From Methylophilus sp. (GTDB lineage: Bacteria > Pseudomonadota > Gammaproteobacteria > Burkholderiales > Methylophilaceae), in NCBI RefSeq assembly GCF_008015755.1, contig NZ_SSGF01000007.1, positions 231,410 through 295,409 on the forward strand: a stretch of 64,000 nucleotides of DNA, in the 5' to 3' direction. The notes below the pieces were generated by a model that made no database searches, was not told where the DNA came from, and was given only the letters and a program-made list of their open reading frames with translations. The position numbers and the translations under genes are program-made. This document shows positions 29,388 through 38,548 of the stretch, one piece after another. Positions within the stretch are counted from its first letter, which is position 1. Each line of letters begins with the position of its first letter.

Positions 29388-29882
29388 ATGTGTCAGTGGT
29401 TTAAAGGTCGTGGTGGCTACGTGCTCGGGTTCTTGGCCGGTTTCGGCATCGTGGCGCTGGCGCTATTTATTCAAGTACAAAACCACCTAGAGCCTTGCCC
29501 GCTGTGTATTTCGCAGCGTATGGTCTTTATGGGCCTGGGTATCCTGTTTCTTGTGCACGCTTTTGTGTCTCCCAAATCATGGTTGCATGCTGGGTTAGCG
29601 CTGCTAGAAGTACTCACTGCAGTCGGTGGCGCGGGCGTGGCGATTCGTCACTGGTGGTTACAAGCACACAAAGACGAAATCATTGCTGACTGCGGCGTTG
29701 GCTTTGACTATATGTTTGAAAATTTCCCGCTGAAAAAAGCACTGACACTGGTGTTTCGTGGCACTGGCGATTGCGCTGCCATCGACTGGACCTTTCTCGG
29801 CCTGACTTTGCCGCAGCTGGGTTTGATCAGCTTTGTATTGTTCGGCGCGTATGCCGTCTTCCTGTTTCGCGCGCGAGCTTAA
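29388..29882 (+). CDS. dsbB: Disulfide bond formation protein DsbB
   Basis: This is a 164-residue inner-membrane protein with four helices that reoxidises periplasmic DsbA and passes electrons to quinone. The first cysteine pair is in EPCPLC (about residues 35-40). The second pair is in the second periplasmic loop (ADCGVG and TGDCAA). I start at the ATG at 29388, which has a good site (AGGAG at 29377-29381). An open frame reaching back to 29286 is not expected to be translated. Length is close to the family norm (about 165-176). Confidence 0.93.
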   Translation: MCQWFKGRGGYVLGFLAGFGIVALALFIQVQNHLEPCPLCISQRMVFMGLGILFLVHAFVSPKSWLHAGLALLEVLTAVGGAGVAIRHWWLQAHKDEIIADCGVGFDYMFENFPLKKALTLVFRGTGDCAAIDWTFLGLTLPQLGLISFVLFGAYAVFLFRARA

Positions 29883-29899
29883 TACTTAATCTAATGAGA

Positions 29900-30850
29900 T
29901 CAGCCTGATTCGGTTGCTTTTTGATTCGTCACGCCAAAAGGAATGTGGACTGAAGGCACCACTTCAGAGGCTGTTTTTAAATGCCCAGATTGATCATCGA
30001 AGAAAATATGCGGTCTTAATACCGCAAGGACTTTGCTTTTTTCAATGCCGCCTAAAAAGAACGCGTCATTCGCCATCACTCCCCAACTTTTGAGTGTGTT
30101 CATGGCGCGTTCATGGGCTGGTGCATCACGCGCGGTGACAATCGAAACTCTTAAGCGATTTTTGTAACCAGGATCTATTTTTTTCTTTTCTTCTTCGGCG
30201 GATTGAATAGAGGAAATACGCACAAGTAGCTGTTGCAATGGGCCGGGGTTATGGGGCTGCATGACATTCATGGCTTCGTGTGCTTTGAATTCATTCACGT
30301 CTTTTCTGGCCTGAAAAACGGTTTCAGACTCATCATCGACCAGCACACCATCAAAGTCGAAGGCAATGCGTAATGCAGCATCCTCTTCGTCATCAATCAG
30401 TGCTGAATTCATCACATGACCAGCAGGCAGATTCAGGCGAATGGCAGAATCGACATCCTCTTTGTTCCCTGACAGAAACAGCGATATGTTGAGCGCAGGA
30501 ATAAATTTGTAAGGCGCTTGGCCTTGCATAAAGATGGCTCTGGTCATGCCGATGTTGTAATGCTCTATGGACTTCATGACCCTAAGGCCGGTATCCGGGT
30601 CATTTTTTGACAGCAAAATCACTTCAACCAGCGGGTCATCTGGGCGGGCGCTCAAATCATTAAGAGAGAGCAGCCGTTTGATGAATGAAAAAGCAATGCC
30701 TTTGGGCAAGGGGTTGTTGAGATTGCTCTCTTGAAACTTACGGTAGAGTGCTTCACCGTCTCGTTTGAATATTTCGTCAGAGTCAGATAAATCAAACATC
30801 GCGCTTGATGCGACGCCTATCACTAATCTGTTTTCTAGGGTGTATGCCAT
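29900..30850 (-). CDS. Cytosolic-type 5'-nucleotidase (NT5C1-like)
   Basis: This 316-residue HAD-type phosphatase resembles the cytosolic 5'-nucleotidase family (Pfam PF06189), which hydrolyses nucleoside monophosphates. The nucleophile motif is D165-F-D167-G in IAFDFDGVLVDDESE. A threonine-containing VTARDAPAHE (about 245) and a late IFFDDQSGH (about 290) complete the HAD signature. The N-terminal half carries the family's VIGVASSAMFDLSDSD segment. There is no signal peptide. It is 30 bases downstream of the exported-protein gene on the same strand, perhaps co-transcribed. Confidence 0.85.
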   Translation of the reverse strand: MAYTLENRLVIGVASSAMFDLSDSDEIFKRDGEALYRKFQESNLNNPLPKGIAFSFIKRLLSLNDLSARPDDPLVEVILLSKNDPDTGLRVMKSIEHYNIGMTRAIFMQGQAPYKFIPALNISLFLSGNKEDVDSAIRLNLPAGHVMNSALIDDEEDAALRIAFDFDGVLVDDESETVFQARKDVNEFKAHEAMNVMQPHNPGPLQQLLVRISSIQSAEEEKKKIDPGYKNRLRVSIVTARDAPAHERAMNTLKSWGVMANDAFFLGGIEKSKVLAVLRPHIFFDDQSGHLKTASEVVPSVHIPFGVTNQKATESG

Positions 30851-30880
30851 GATGGTTGAACTTTAAGACTAAGACTGTTA

Positions 30881-31870
30881 TTAATTGGCAATGTCTGACT
30901 TGGCTGACTGTTTAGAAATCACTTCATGCCACTCTTTGAAAGGCGCATCACATAATTGCTCTGCCTGTTGTGAGAGCGACTCGGCTGGTATGTTGGCAGC
31001 GCGCAGTTTAGCGGTTTCACGTTTTAAACAACCTAGGTATTTGGCTTTGGCGTAAATCTCTTCCGTTTGCATGCTGGCGATTGCCTGATCGGCCTGGTTG
31101 AGAGATTGGCACAGTGGGGCTGATTGCGATGCCGCCTGCCAGGTACTTTTTTGCATATGAATCACATTGGCGATGTCTTGCCCGCGCTTGTGGATCCAGT
31201 CTTCGAGAATCTCGTTACCGCAGCTTTCAGTTTGGCAACGCATCACGCTCTTGATCAGCCAGGCGGCTTGCTTGGTCATACGCTCCTCTGAAATCCCGCA
31301 GTTATGAATGACGTCATGCGAGCGTGAAAAATACAGCTTGTAATTGGCTCGCCAGCTGGTGTGGCTGGCGCAGGCGACTTTGCGTAAAGGGTTGTTTGCT
31401 GCGCAGTTTTCGGCTTGCAAGGTGTGCAGTCGTTCTGGCGCACGGTTGCCAACGCGTCGACAGGCCAACGAAATGGCTTGCCCGTAAGCCTGTGTGACAC
31501 CCCAGAATGATAATCTGGCCTGGGCAAACGCTGGGTGGCTGGCGAGGGCGTGATTATTTTTCCAGTCCATACTTTCTGAGGTCTGGCTGGCCTGATGAAA
31601 CACGGTTTCGCGTTCTACCTCTAAGGAAAACTCACTGCAAGAAGCTTGCACATATCGGGTGGCGATGGTGTCGTCGTGGTCATCTGCTCTCAGTTTAAAA
31701 AAAACCATGTCCTCATGTTGGCCGACTTGCAATGAGTCAAGGTCGACCGCAACGGTAAGAAACTTTTCGCGTCCTGCCACGGTTTGCCACTGCTCAGCAT
31801 GGGCGATGGGGGTGATTAATAGTAATTGCAGGCAAGCAAGGAAAAACGCAGCGGCAGAACATCTAGGCAT
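30881..31870 (-). CDS. Exported protein of unknown function
   Basis: This is a 329-residue protein with a clear signal peptide (residues 1-25, ending AHAEQ). The first 95 residues (WQTVAGREKFLTVAVDLDS and following) resemble the small surface-adhesin-E-like fold. The rest is helical, with eight or more cysteines that could form disulfides (dsbB lies nearby), and has no motif I can name. Position upstream of the 5'-nucleotidase suggests co-transcription without explaining the role. Confidence 0.6.
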   Translation of the reverse strand: MPRCSAAAFFLACLQLLLITPIAHAEQWQTVAGREKFLTVAVDLDSLQVGQHEDMVFFKLRADDHDDTIATRYVQASCSEFSLEVERETVFHQASQTSESMDWKNNHALASHPAFAQARLSFWGVTQAYGQAISLACRRVGNRAPERLHTLQAENCAANNPLRKVACASHTSWRANYKLYFSRSHDVIHNCGISEERMTKQAAWLIKSVMRCQTESCGNEILEDWIHKRGQDIANVIHMQKSTWQAASQSAPLCQSLNQADQAIASMQTEEIYAKAKYLGCLKRETAKLRAANIPAESLSQQAEQLCDAPFKEWHEVISKQSAKSDIAN

Positions 31871-31924
31871 GAGGCGTGAGACGAATAATTAAAAATGGGT
31901 GTAAAGGTATCTAATTGTGGTGGC

Positions 31925-33088
31925 TTAGTCTAGCGCGGCAGCATACACGCTATTACGGCCAGCCTGTTTGGCTTGATACAGTGCCTGGTCTGCGCGTTGT
32001 AATAGCAGTGACAAATTATCGCCAGGATGCAACACAGCGACGCCCGCGCTGATGGTGATGTTGCCGACGCCAGCCACGTGCATGGCGTTGATTTGATGGC
32101 GCACTTTTTCTGCTAGCTGTGTAGCTTGTTTAAGCGTTGTGCGCGGTGCATAAATAATCAGCTCATCGCCGCCCCAGCGCACAGTAATGTCCGAGATGCG
32201 GCTGTATTTTTTAATGCAGCTAGCCACAGACTTGATGACCACATCGCCTAATACATGACCGTGGGTATCATTGATTTTTTTGAAATGGTCGATGTCTATC
32301 AAAATTAATGCATCAGATATTTTTCTGCGTGTGATCGCTGGCGTATGTTCGGCAAACACAGTTTCAAAATGATGGCGGTTGCTCAGGCCAGTTAAATGAT
32401 CGGTGCTGGACAACGTTTTCAGGTTTTCTTTTTCGATTTCCAGGGCAGTATTGGCGGCAGCCAGTTGTTCGGTGCGTTGTTTGACCAGCGCCTCGAGGTC
32501 TGTATTGAGGGCTTTTAAATGGCTGGTTTGTGATTCACGCAAGCATTCGTAATTGCGGATAATAAAAAACTGCGCCAGCAGGTAAAGGCACAGGCTGATA
32601 ATATCCATGGTGCTATATTCTGAAGGAAAAATGCCCATCGCATGATTGCTGATGACCAATACCAGCAAGATAGCCAGCATGTAGTACCCCGTCACGCGGC
32701 CCTTGAGGTAAAACGCGGCGGCCAATATCAGCAGTAACAGTGCGCTGCGCGTGGTGGTGCCCATGCCGACGAAAAACACGGTTAAAAACTGTATAAAGCA
32801 CAGCCACAAAGCGATGCTGGCAATTAATTCAATATTTTTCTGGTAACGATAGAGTACCCAAAGTAAAACAAAGGCGATAAAGGCGGAGATCAGGTCAACC
32901 ATGCCGATGAAGGGTTGAAGGTTCCAGCGGATAATGCCCATAGACAGCGATACAAAGCCTGAGAACGCAAAGACATTATTTAGAAAAATAACCTTGTAAC
33001 GTACGTTATCGGCTTCGCTGAGCTCTGGAAAAAGCTTGATCGGACGCAACACGACAGCAAGCGCTTGGCTAATCCACTTCTTCAACAT
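31925..33088 (-). CDS. Membrane diguanylate cyclase with GGDEL variant
   Basis: This is a 387-residue protein with about six membrane helices (residues 38-190), a coiled-coil linker (about 195-225), and a GGDEF domain opening STDHLTGLSNRHHF. The active-site signature reads RWGGDELIIY, so the final aromatic residue of GGDEF is replaced by leucine. The catalytic Gly-Gly-Asp-Glu residues are kept, so c-di-GMP synthesis is plausible but should be tested. I do not see an RxxD inhibitory site at the usual place. It diverges from cysM. Confidence 0.9.
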   Translation of the reverse strand: MLKKWISQALAVVLRPIKLFPELSEADNVRYKVIFLNNVFAFSGFVSLSMGIIRWNLQPFIGMVDLISAFIAFVLLWVLYRYQKNIELIASIALWLCFIQFLTVFFVGMGTTTRSALLLLILAAAFYLKGRVTGYYMLAILLVLVISNHAMGIFPSEYSTMDIISLCLYLLAQFFIIRNYECLRESQTSHLKALNTDLEALVKQRTEQLAAANTALEIEKENLKTLSSTDHLTGLSNRHHFETVFAEHTPAITRRKISDALILIDIDHFKKINDTHGHVLGDVVIKSVASCIKKYSRISDITVRWGGDELIIYAPRTTLKQATQLAEKVRHQINAMHVAGVGNITISAGVAVLHPGDNLSLLLQRADQALYQAKQAGRNSVYAAALD

Positions 33089-33282
33089 CCGGTTTCCTTG
33101 GTAATTATTTTTTTTGATGCAGGCAGTTTATGTAAAATCAGTACTTCACCAGCTAAATCAGTCACGATATTGGAATTTTACATATATTAAGCATTGCATG
33201 TATTCATTTTAATCGATTAAATTCTGAATATTTTGGGCGTTTGGCCTTGTTCTACCTGGAAAACAACACACATCGGTCTGTT

Positions 33283-34176
33283 ATGAAACCATACAAAACT
33301 TTGGATGACTTTGTTGGCAATACGCCACTGGTCGCTTTGCAACGCATGAACCCCAATCCGAGCAATACTATTTTGCTCAAGCTTGAAGGCAATAACCCGG
33401 CGGGTTCGGTCAAAGACCGGCCTGCCTACAGCATGATTTTACGTGCAGAAGTCCGTGGGCAAATCAAACCCGGCGATACGCTGATTGAAGCGACCAGCGG
33501 GAATACCGGCATTGCGCTGGCCATGGTCGCCGCCATGCGTGGTTATAAGATGGTGTTGGTGATGCCGGAAAATCAATCTATCGAGCGTCGCCAAAGCATG
33601 AAAGCCTATGGCGCAGAGCTGGTACTGACATCTAAAGAGGGCAGTATGGAACTGGCGCGTGATGTGGCGTTAAAACTGCAAGCAGAAGGTAAAGGCATCG
33701 TGCTTGACCAGTTTGGCAATACCGATAATCCTTTGGCCCATTATGAAGGCACTGGGCCGGAGATTTGGCGCGATACCGCTGGTAAAGTCACGCACTTTGT
33801 TTCTAGCATGGGCACAACCGGCACCATTATGGGCACCTCGCGTTATCTCAAGGAGCAAAATCCTCAGGTGCAGATTATTGGCGTGCAACCAGAAGAGGGC
33901 GCGCAGATTCCGGGCATACGTAAATGGCCAGAGGCCTATATGCCGTCTATTTATGATGCCAAGCGGGTTGATGCATTGCGCTATGTCAGCCAGAAAAATG
34001 CTGAAGATACCACGCGGCAACTGGCCAGCACAGAAGGTATTTTTGCGGGTATCTCTAGCGGTGGTGCTTTATATACGGCGTTGCAATTATCTAAAGAAGT
34101 CAATGATGCATTGATTGTGGCGATTATTTGCGACCGTGGTGACCGTTACTTATCCACCGGGGTGTTTCCAGACTGA
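33283..34176 (+). CDS. cysM: Cysteine synthase B
   Basis: This 297-residue PLP enzyme condenses O-acetylserine with sulfide or thiosulfate. The PLP lysine is in NPAGSVKDRPA (about residue 42), the substrate loop is EATSGNTGIALA, and the phosphate-binding loop is SSMGTTGTIMG. The CysM-type C-terminus (EGIFAGISSGGALYTALQL, CDRGDRYLSTGVF) separates it from CysK. I use the ATG at 33283; a TTG at 33241 is in frame but gives an unrelated extension. Its stop overlaps the start of the YdbH-like gene (TGATG), a tight coupling of unrelated functions. Confidence 0.95.
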   Translation: MKPYKTLDDFVGNTPLVALQRMNPNPSNTILLKLEGNNPAGSVKDRPAYSMILRAEVRGQIKPGDTLIEATSGNTGIALAMVAAMRGYKMVLVMPENQSIERRQSMKAYGAELVLTSKEGSMELARDVALKLQAEGKGIVLDQFGNTDNPLAHYEGTGPEIWRDTAGKVTHFVSSMGTTGTIMGTSRYLKEQNPQVQIIGVQPEEGAQIPGIRKWPEAYMPSIYDAKRVDALRYVSQKNAEDTTRQLASTEGIFAGISSGGALYTALQLSKEVNDALIVAIICDRGDRYLSTGVFPD

Positions 34177-36194
34177 TGCGCGTTGGCGGGCTGATACTGT
34201 TGTGTTGGTCAGCGCAGGTGTGCGCCATGACCGAGATCAGCCTCAGCGCAGACAGTGTCTTCAGTGATATTTTTCAACTGGATAAACCGCATGCCGTGGT
34301 CAATTTACATAGCAAACAGCAGGTAAAAGTCTATGCCGAGCGCCTGCAAGTCGGCGATGCCAAATTAGATCAACCCAATATTCTGCTGGATATCAGCGCC
34401 CGGCCAACGGCGCTGATTACGTCCGAACAGCTACAAATGCCACCTTACCAGGTGCGCCATCCTAAAATATTTCTCGACTATGGTTTTCTCGATCATGGTG
34501 CCCACACCCAGCGGTCACAAATCCGGCAGCCCACGCTGTCTTTTGATGCAGAAGTCAAAGCATTGCAGGACGAAGTGTGGGGCACCTTTCATTTGAACTG
34601 CCTGGTGCCTGCGCAGGCAGCAGCGCAAACCTGGCGCTGCGAAGATGGGCTGTATCACGATGTGCGCTCGCATGTGCCGTTTAATGTGCGGCTCACCCCG
34701 ACCTGGAAAGAACAGGATAAATCAGGCCCGGCCGCCAAAGGCGTGGATATTGAGTTGGCAGTGCATGAGGCTAAGTTTAGTGACGCAGCGGGCTTGCATG
34801 CAGGCGATAAACTCACGGGTAAGGTGAATCTGTCTGCGCACGAACAAGACGGTGGCTGGCGTTGGCAAGGCGTGTTTCAATGGCAACAGGGTGAGCTGTT
34901 CTGGCAACCGTTTTATTTTGCTGAGGGTAGCAAACGGTTTGAGATTCGTGGCTTTTACCGTGAGCCATATATTGATATTGAGCAGGCAACACTCGCCTTG
35001 CAGGGCGTGGGCACCTTGCATAGCCAAAGCCGCATCCACCTGATCAACAAACAATTTGAGTTTTTAAAGGTCGACGCCAAAGAGGTTGATTTTAATGGCG
35101 TCTATCAGGCATTTATCCAGCCACTGATTCCGCACTCGGCGTTTGGTCATTTAAATGTCTCCGGCAAGGCCGATTGGTCGTTTGAAGCCAAAGGCTTGCA
35201 GCCGCTCAAGTTTCACCTGAATATCACCGATGCCAGCGTGGAAGACCAGTTGGGTAAGTTTGGTTTTAGTCATTTTAATGCCGATATTCCATGGGATTAC
35301 GATCATCCCAGACAGATTGCCATGGGCTACCAGTCCGGCCATATTCTAAAAATCCCCTTGGGCGCAACCCGCTGGCAGGCGGAGGTGAATCGTTTTTCAA
35401 TTACGGCACCTCGGTTGCAATTGCCGATTTTGGATGGCGGCTTGGATGTTCAGGATGTTTCCGCAGCCTGGATTAATCAGAGCATGGTCTGGCATGTCAA
35501 AATGGATTTGCAGCCGATCAGCATGACCAGTTTTAGTCAGGCGCTGGGTTGGCCGACCATGCGTGGCCAGATTTCGGGCACGATTCCACTGGTGACTTAT
35601 GCTAACCATGAGCTGCGGATGATGGGCGACATGCAATTTAAACTGTTTAATGGCATGGTTGGCATGTCTGACCTGGACATTGATGACCCGTTGGGCGCAG
35701 TGCCCAAATTACACGCCAATTTCACCATGCGGGAGATTGACCTGGGTGAAATCACGCGCACGTTCAACTTTGGCTCGATCAGTGGCAAGCTGGAGGGTGA
35801 TATCAAGCATCTGCGCCTGCAAAACTGGAAGCCCGTGTCTATGGATGCCTCGGTGCGAACCGCAGACGGCCCGTTTGAAAAGAAAATATCGCAGCGCGCT
35901 GTCGAAAATATTACCGCCTTGGGCGGTGAGGGGACGGCGGCGGCGTTACAACGTACTTTTTTGCGCTTCTTTAAAGAGTTTGGCTATGAAAAAATAGGCC
36001 TGAGTTGTGAGTTGCGCGGCGATATTTGCAAAATGGGCGGCGTTGAGCCATTGCCTGACGGATTTGTGATTGTTAAAGGCAAGGGCGCGCCTTCGGTTAA
36101 TGTGAATGGTTACACGCAATATGTCAGTTGGAAAGATGTCTTGGGGCGCATGCAGCGTGTGACCGATAGCAATAGTAAAATCATTATCGATTAG
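34176..36194 (+). CDS. ydbH: YdbH-family (AsmA-like) intermembrane lipid transport protein
   Basis: This 672-residue exported protein has a short signal sequence (MRVGGLILLCWSAQVCA). Long beta-rich repeats expected of the bridge-like AsmA family fill the middle, followed by the family's C-terminal block (MSDLDIDDPLGAVPKLHAN, then FFKEFGYEKIGLSCELRGD). In E. coli, YdbH acts with YhdP and TamB in phospholipid movement to the outer membrane. The two following small genes match its partners YnbE and YdbL in order and type, which supports the call. It is shorter than E. coli YdbH (about 880). The start overlaps the cysM stop by one base. Confidence 0.85.
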   Translation: MRVGGLILLCWSAQVCAMTEISLSADSVFSDIFQLDKPHAVVNLHSKQQVKVYAERLQVGDAKLDQPNILLDISARPTALITSEQLQMPPYQVRHPKIFLDYGFLDHGAHTQRSQIRQPTLSFDAEVKALQDEVWGTFHLNCLVPAQAAAQTWRCEDGLYHDVRSHVPFNVRLTPTWKEQDKSGPAAKGVDIELAVHEAKFSDAAGLHAGDKLTGKVNLSAHEQDGGWRWQGVFQWQQGELFWQPFYFAEGSKRFEIRGFYREPYIDIEQATLALQGVGTLHSQSRIHLINKQFEFLKVDAKEVDFNGVYQAFIQPLIPHSAFGHLNVSGKADWSFEAKGLQPLKFHLNITDASVEDQLGKFGFSHFNADIPWDYDHPRQIAMGYQSGHILKIPLGATRWQAEVNRFSITAPRLQLPILDGGLDVQDVSAAWINQSMVWHVKMDLQPISMTSFSQALGWPTMRGQISGTIPLVTYANHELRMMGDMQFKLFNGMVGMSDLDIDDPLGAVPKLHANFTMREIDLGEITRTFNFGSISGKLEGDIKHLRLQNWKPVSMDASVRTADGPFEKKISQRAVENITALGGEGTAAALQRTFLRFFKEFGYEKIGLSCELRGDICKMGGVEPLPDGFVIVKGKGAPSVNVNGYTQYVSWKDVLGRMQRVTDSNSKIIID

Positions 36195-36241
36195 GCGTGA
36201 ATGAACATAAACCGCCCATCGCTTGTCAGAAAGGAACCAGA

Positions 36242-36499
36242 TTGAACCTGACGTTGATCAAAAAAGTTGCCGGATTGCGCGGTATGCGCACCGCTGGCAT
36301 GGTGCTGGTGGCCACAGGCCTCAGTGCTTGTGTGACGATTAATATCTACTTTCCGGCCGCTGCCGCAGAAAAAGCCGCGGATAAAGTCATAGACGAAATC
36401 TGGCAGGTGCCAGCAGGCCAGCATCCGGCAGCAGATCAGCCCACCGTGCCTGCCACGACCCCGGCTGTCCCGGCAGCTAATCAGGAGCCTAAACCATGA
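36242..36499 (+). CDS. ynbE: YnbE-family outer-membrane lipoprotein
   Basis: This small lipoprotein has a basic leader, a hydrophobic stretch and the lipobox GLSAC, followed directly by VTINIYFPA. The beta-strand after the cysteine is what lets YnbE cap the YdbH hydrophobic groove at the outer membrane (established for E. coli). Start choice is TTG at 36242, placed five bases after AAGGAA (36231-36236), giving 85 residues. A GTG at 36197 is in frame without a good site. The Pro/Ala-rich tail (APAVP-like) is longer than in E. coli. It overlaps ydbL by four bases. Confidence 0.8.
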   Translation: MNLTLIKKVAGLRGMRTAGMVLVATGLSACVTINIYFPAAAAEKAADKVIDEIWQVPAGQHPAADQPTVPATTPAVPAANQEPKP

Positions 36500-36981
36500 T
36501 CACGCGCATGCAACCCGTTTCTCGCTGCTTAGGCTGGCTACCTTTAGGTTTACGGCATGCCTATGCGGTTGTCAAAGCGCTGCTGTGCGGTGCTTTTCTC
36601 AGCATCGCGCTGACATTATCTGCGCAGGCTGCCGCTGACCTGGATGTGAATACGCCTGCGGTTGCCGCCGTCAAAGCCAGTATGCAAAGCCGCCATGTGC
36701 AATTGTTACCGTACTTTCAGTCCGGTGCCGTCGGGCTCACCGCCGATGGCTTTGTCGCCGTCAAAGAGGCCGGTTTGGTGCCACTGTCTCAACGTAGTGC
36801 GTTAACTGCGCTGGTAAAAGACGAAAATGCAGATCGCACCAACTTATATCGTGGAATTGCTGCCGCAAATGGTCACCCTGAGTGGGAGGGCGAGATACAG
36901 CGCACGTTTGCGATACGCTGGATCGATAAGGCACAACCTGGCTGGTTTGTGCAGCGTGATGGGCAGTGGTTGCGTAAATAA
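36496..36981 (+). CDS. ydbL: YdbL-family periplasmic protein (DUF1318)
   Basis: This is a 161-residue exported protein with an extended leader (hydrophobic about 27-45, ending SAQAAADLDVN). The mature part has the DUF1318 pattern: AVKASMQSRHVQLLPYFQSG, GLTADGFVAVKEAGL and a NLYRGIAAANG segment. In E. coli, YdbL modulates the YdbH-YnbE complex. The ATG overlaps the ynbE stop (ATGA), which indicates translational coupling. The leader is unusually long, so an internal start (for example the methionine at residue 5) is possible. Confidence 0.85.
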   Translation: MITRMQPVSRCLGWLPLGLRHAYAVVKALLCGAFLSIALTLSAQAAADLDVNTPAVAAVKASMQSRHVQLLPYFQSGAVGLTADGFVAVKEAGLVPLSQRSALTALVKDENADRTNLYRGIAAANGHPEWEGEIQRTFAIRWIDKAQPGWFVQRDGQWLRK

Positions 36982-37162
36982 GCAGGTAAAACAACAGCTT
37001 GGCAAATGAGGGTTAGGCTCAAGCTGGTTGTGTGGCGTCACAGGCATGACGACTGCCCACAACGGCAATTCGATAAACAGCGTAGTAAAAGTATCGGCTT
37101 TCAGTTTCAGGCATGTTCATTGCATACAATCTAAGTGCATGTTCAGATGGAAGGAGTGCGTT

Positions 37163-37642
37163 GTGGCAACTAATCTTTTCGTTCTACCTCGATTGGGTGA
37201 AAGTATTCATCAACAGGACTTGGGGATTTATTACATCCTTAATCACCATACGGGCCGCGTGCGATCGTTGATACAGCTGGCGCGTGAAAACGTGCATTGG
37301 TATTTGATGCAATTGCAGCCAATTGCCGATGGCCTGGATTATCGCTGGTCTGTGATGTCGCGCGAGAATGATTGCGCCCTCAAGGCGGCCACTGACAGGC
37401 AAATCGCCCATTACTTTTCCAAAGCAGAATACGCCGAACCCTCAGGTGCCTGGCAAGTGATGCGCAATGCCGATTTCGGGTTTGCCAAGTTCACGCCGAT
37501 TGAAGCGCCACAAGACATTAGCTATGCCATTTTGACCTTTGACGGCGAAGAGATGAACACGCCTATCCGGTTGCATAAAGCGCCTGCTGAGTGGCTGCAA
37601 GAAGATACCAACACAGATATTATGCAGCTGGAATTTGCCTGA
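37163..37642 (+). CDS. Hypothetical cytoplasmic protein
   Basis: This is a 159-residue protein starting at GTG 37163, seven bases after AAGGAG. Upstream in-frame codons to 37028 lack a ribosome site. There is no signal peptide or membrane helix, and tryptophan and aspartate are frequent. I recognise no family. It is followed by a good terminator and is probably monocistronic. Confidence 0.65.
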   Translation: MATNLFVLPRLGESIHQQDLGIYYILNHHTGRVRSLIQLARENVHWYLMQLQPIADGLDYRWSVMSRENDCALKAATDRQIAHYFSKAEYAEPSGAWQVMRNADFGFAKFTPIEAPQDISYAILTFDGEEMNTPIRLHKAPAEWLQEDTNTDIMQLEFA

Positions 37643-37659
37643 TTAGCGCGCAGAATATG

Positions 37660-37694
37660 GCAACTACCACTGTTTAAAGCGGTAGTTGCTTTTC
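37660..37694. terminator. Terminator between converging genes
   Basis: GCAACTACC (37660-37668) pairs with GGTAGTTGC (37681-37689) around a 12-base loop, then TTTT. It may serve both flanking genes. Confidence 0.75.
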
Positions 37695-37722
37695 AGTCTT
37701 ATATCTAGCGTGGAGGTTAACC

Positions 37723-38397
37723 TTAGGCGGTGGTGCTGACCACATTGCCTGCGGGGCCGCGGTGCTGCATGCTGCCGGATAACGCTTGCAGGAATCCACT
37801 CAGACTGGCATTGTCGCTGCTGCCACCCAATGCGCTGACCAGTGACTGAAAACTGCTTTGCAGGTCACTGGAGGTGCTGTCCGAGCCAGTATCCGATGTC
37901 GTGCTATCGCTGGTACTGTCGTTGCTCAAAGAAGCAATCAGGCTTTGCAGTTTAGATTCCATGCCATGGCCGCCATAAGGTGGCGGTGGCGGCATGCCTT
38001 GCATGGTGCTCGCCGCTGTTTCACTGTCGCTACTCTCTGAGCTGCTAGTGTCTGTCGTGCCTTGTGATTGCAAGGCGCTGATCAGATTTTGTAAAAAGCT
38101 ATTCAGTGCATTGGCCGCATCGGTACTGCTATCGCTGGTCGTGGTTGAATCCGTGCTGTCTGTGCTGGTGCTTGCACGGGTGCTGCTGGACGCAGATTGC
38201 CCAAAAATAGATTCCAGGCCGCCTTCAATGCCCGCACTTTTCAATGCCGAGTCAATGGCACCCAGCAAACCGCCACCATCCTTGCCCTGACCCTCGCCAT
38301 CTGGCGGTGGCGGCGGAGGTTGCATGCCGTTGCGTTGGCCGACCTGCGAAAATGATTGAACAGCACTGCTACTGCTAAGTGAACTGATAGATGTCAT
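37723..38397 (-). CDS. Ser/Thr/Asp-rich repetitive protein of unknown function
   Basis: This is a 224-residue protein. I start at the ATG at 38397, which has a good site (ACGGAGT); 25 upstream in-frame codons look untranslated. There is no signal peptide. The sequence alternates low-complexity Ser/Thr/Asp linkers and two poly-proline stretches (QPPPPPPDG, MPPPPPYGG) with short hydrophobic repeats of one kind: NSFLQNLISAL, LQSLIASL, FQSLVSAL and SGFLQALSGSM. It looks like a secreted or surface scaffold exported by a non-Sec route, but that is a guess. The promoter region holds the twin palindromes at 38549-38593. Confidence 0.65.
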   Translation of the reverse strand: MTSISSLSSSSAVQSFSQVGQRNGMQPPPPPPDGEGQGKDGGGLLGAIDSALKSAGIEGGLESIFGQSASSSTRASTSTDSTDSTTTSDSSTDAANALNSFLQNLISALQSQGTTDTSSSESSDSETAASTMQGMPPPPPYGGHGMESKLQSLIASLSNDSTSDSTTSDTGSDSTSSDLQSSFQSLVSALGGSSDNASLSGFLQALSGSMQHRGPAGNVVSTTA

Positions 38398-38548
38398 GAT
38401 GTACTCCGTAAATTGTAAAGGTCCAGGGCTGATACACAGGCGCACAGGCCAGGCATCGTGTTGACTGAACAAGGTCAGATTAAAGTGGAATCTTGTTTTT
38501 TGATTGACAGAAAAAACACAAAAATTCCTTATAAATCAGTTATTTAAA

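Noticed and set aside
36990..37070. GTTGTG...CACAAC imperfect hairpin after ydbL
   Set aside because: Weak pairing with bulges and no T-tract; not reliable as a terminator.
37028..37162. Longer N-terminus of the hypothetical protein at 37163
   Set aside because: Upstream codons lack a ribosome site whereas GTG 37163 has AAGGAG at ideal spacing.
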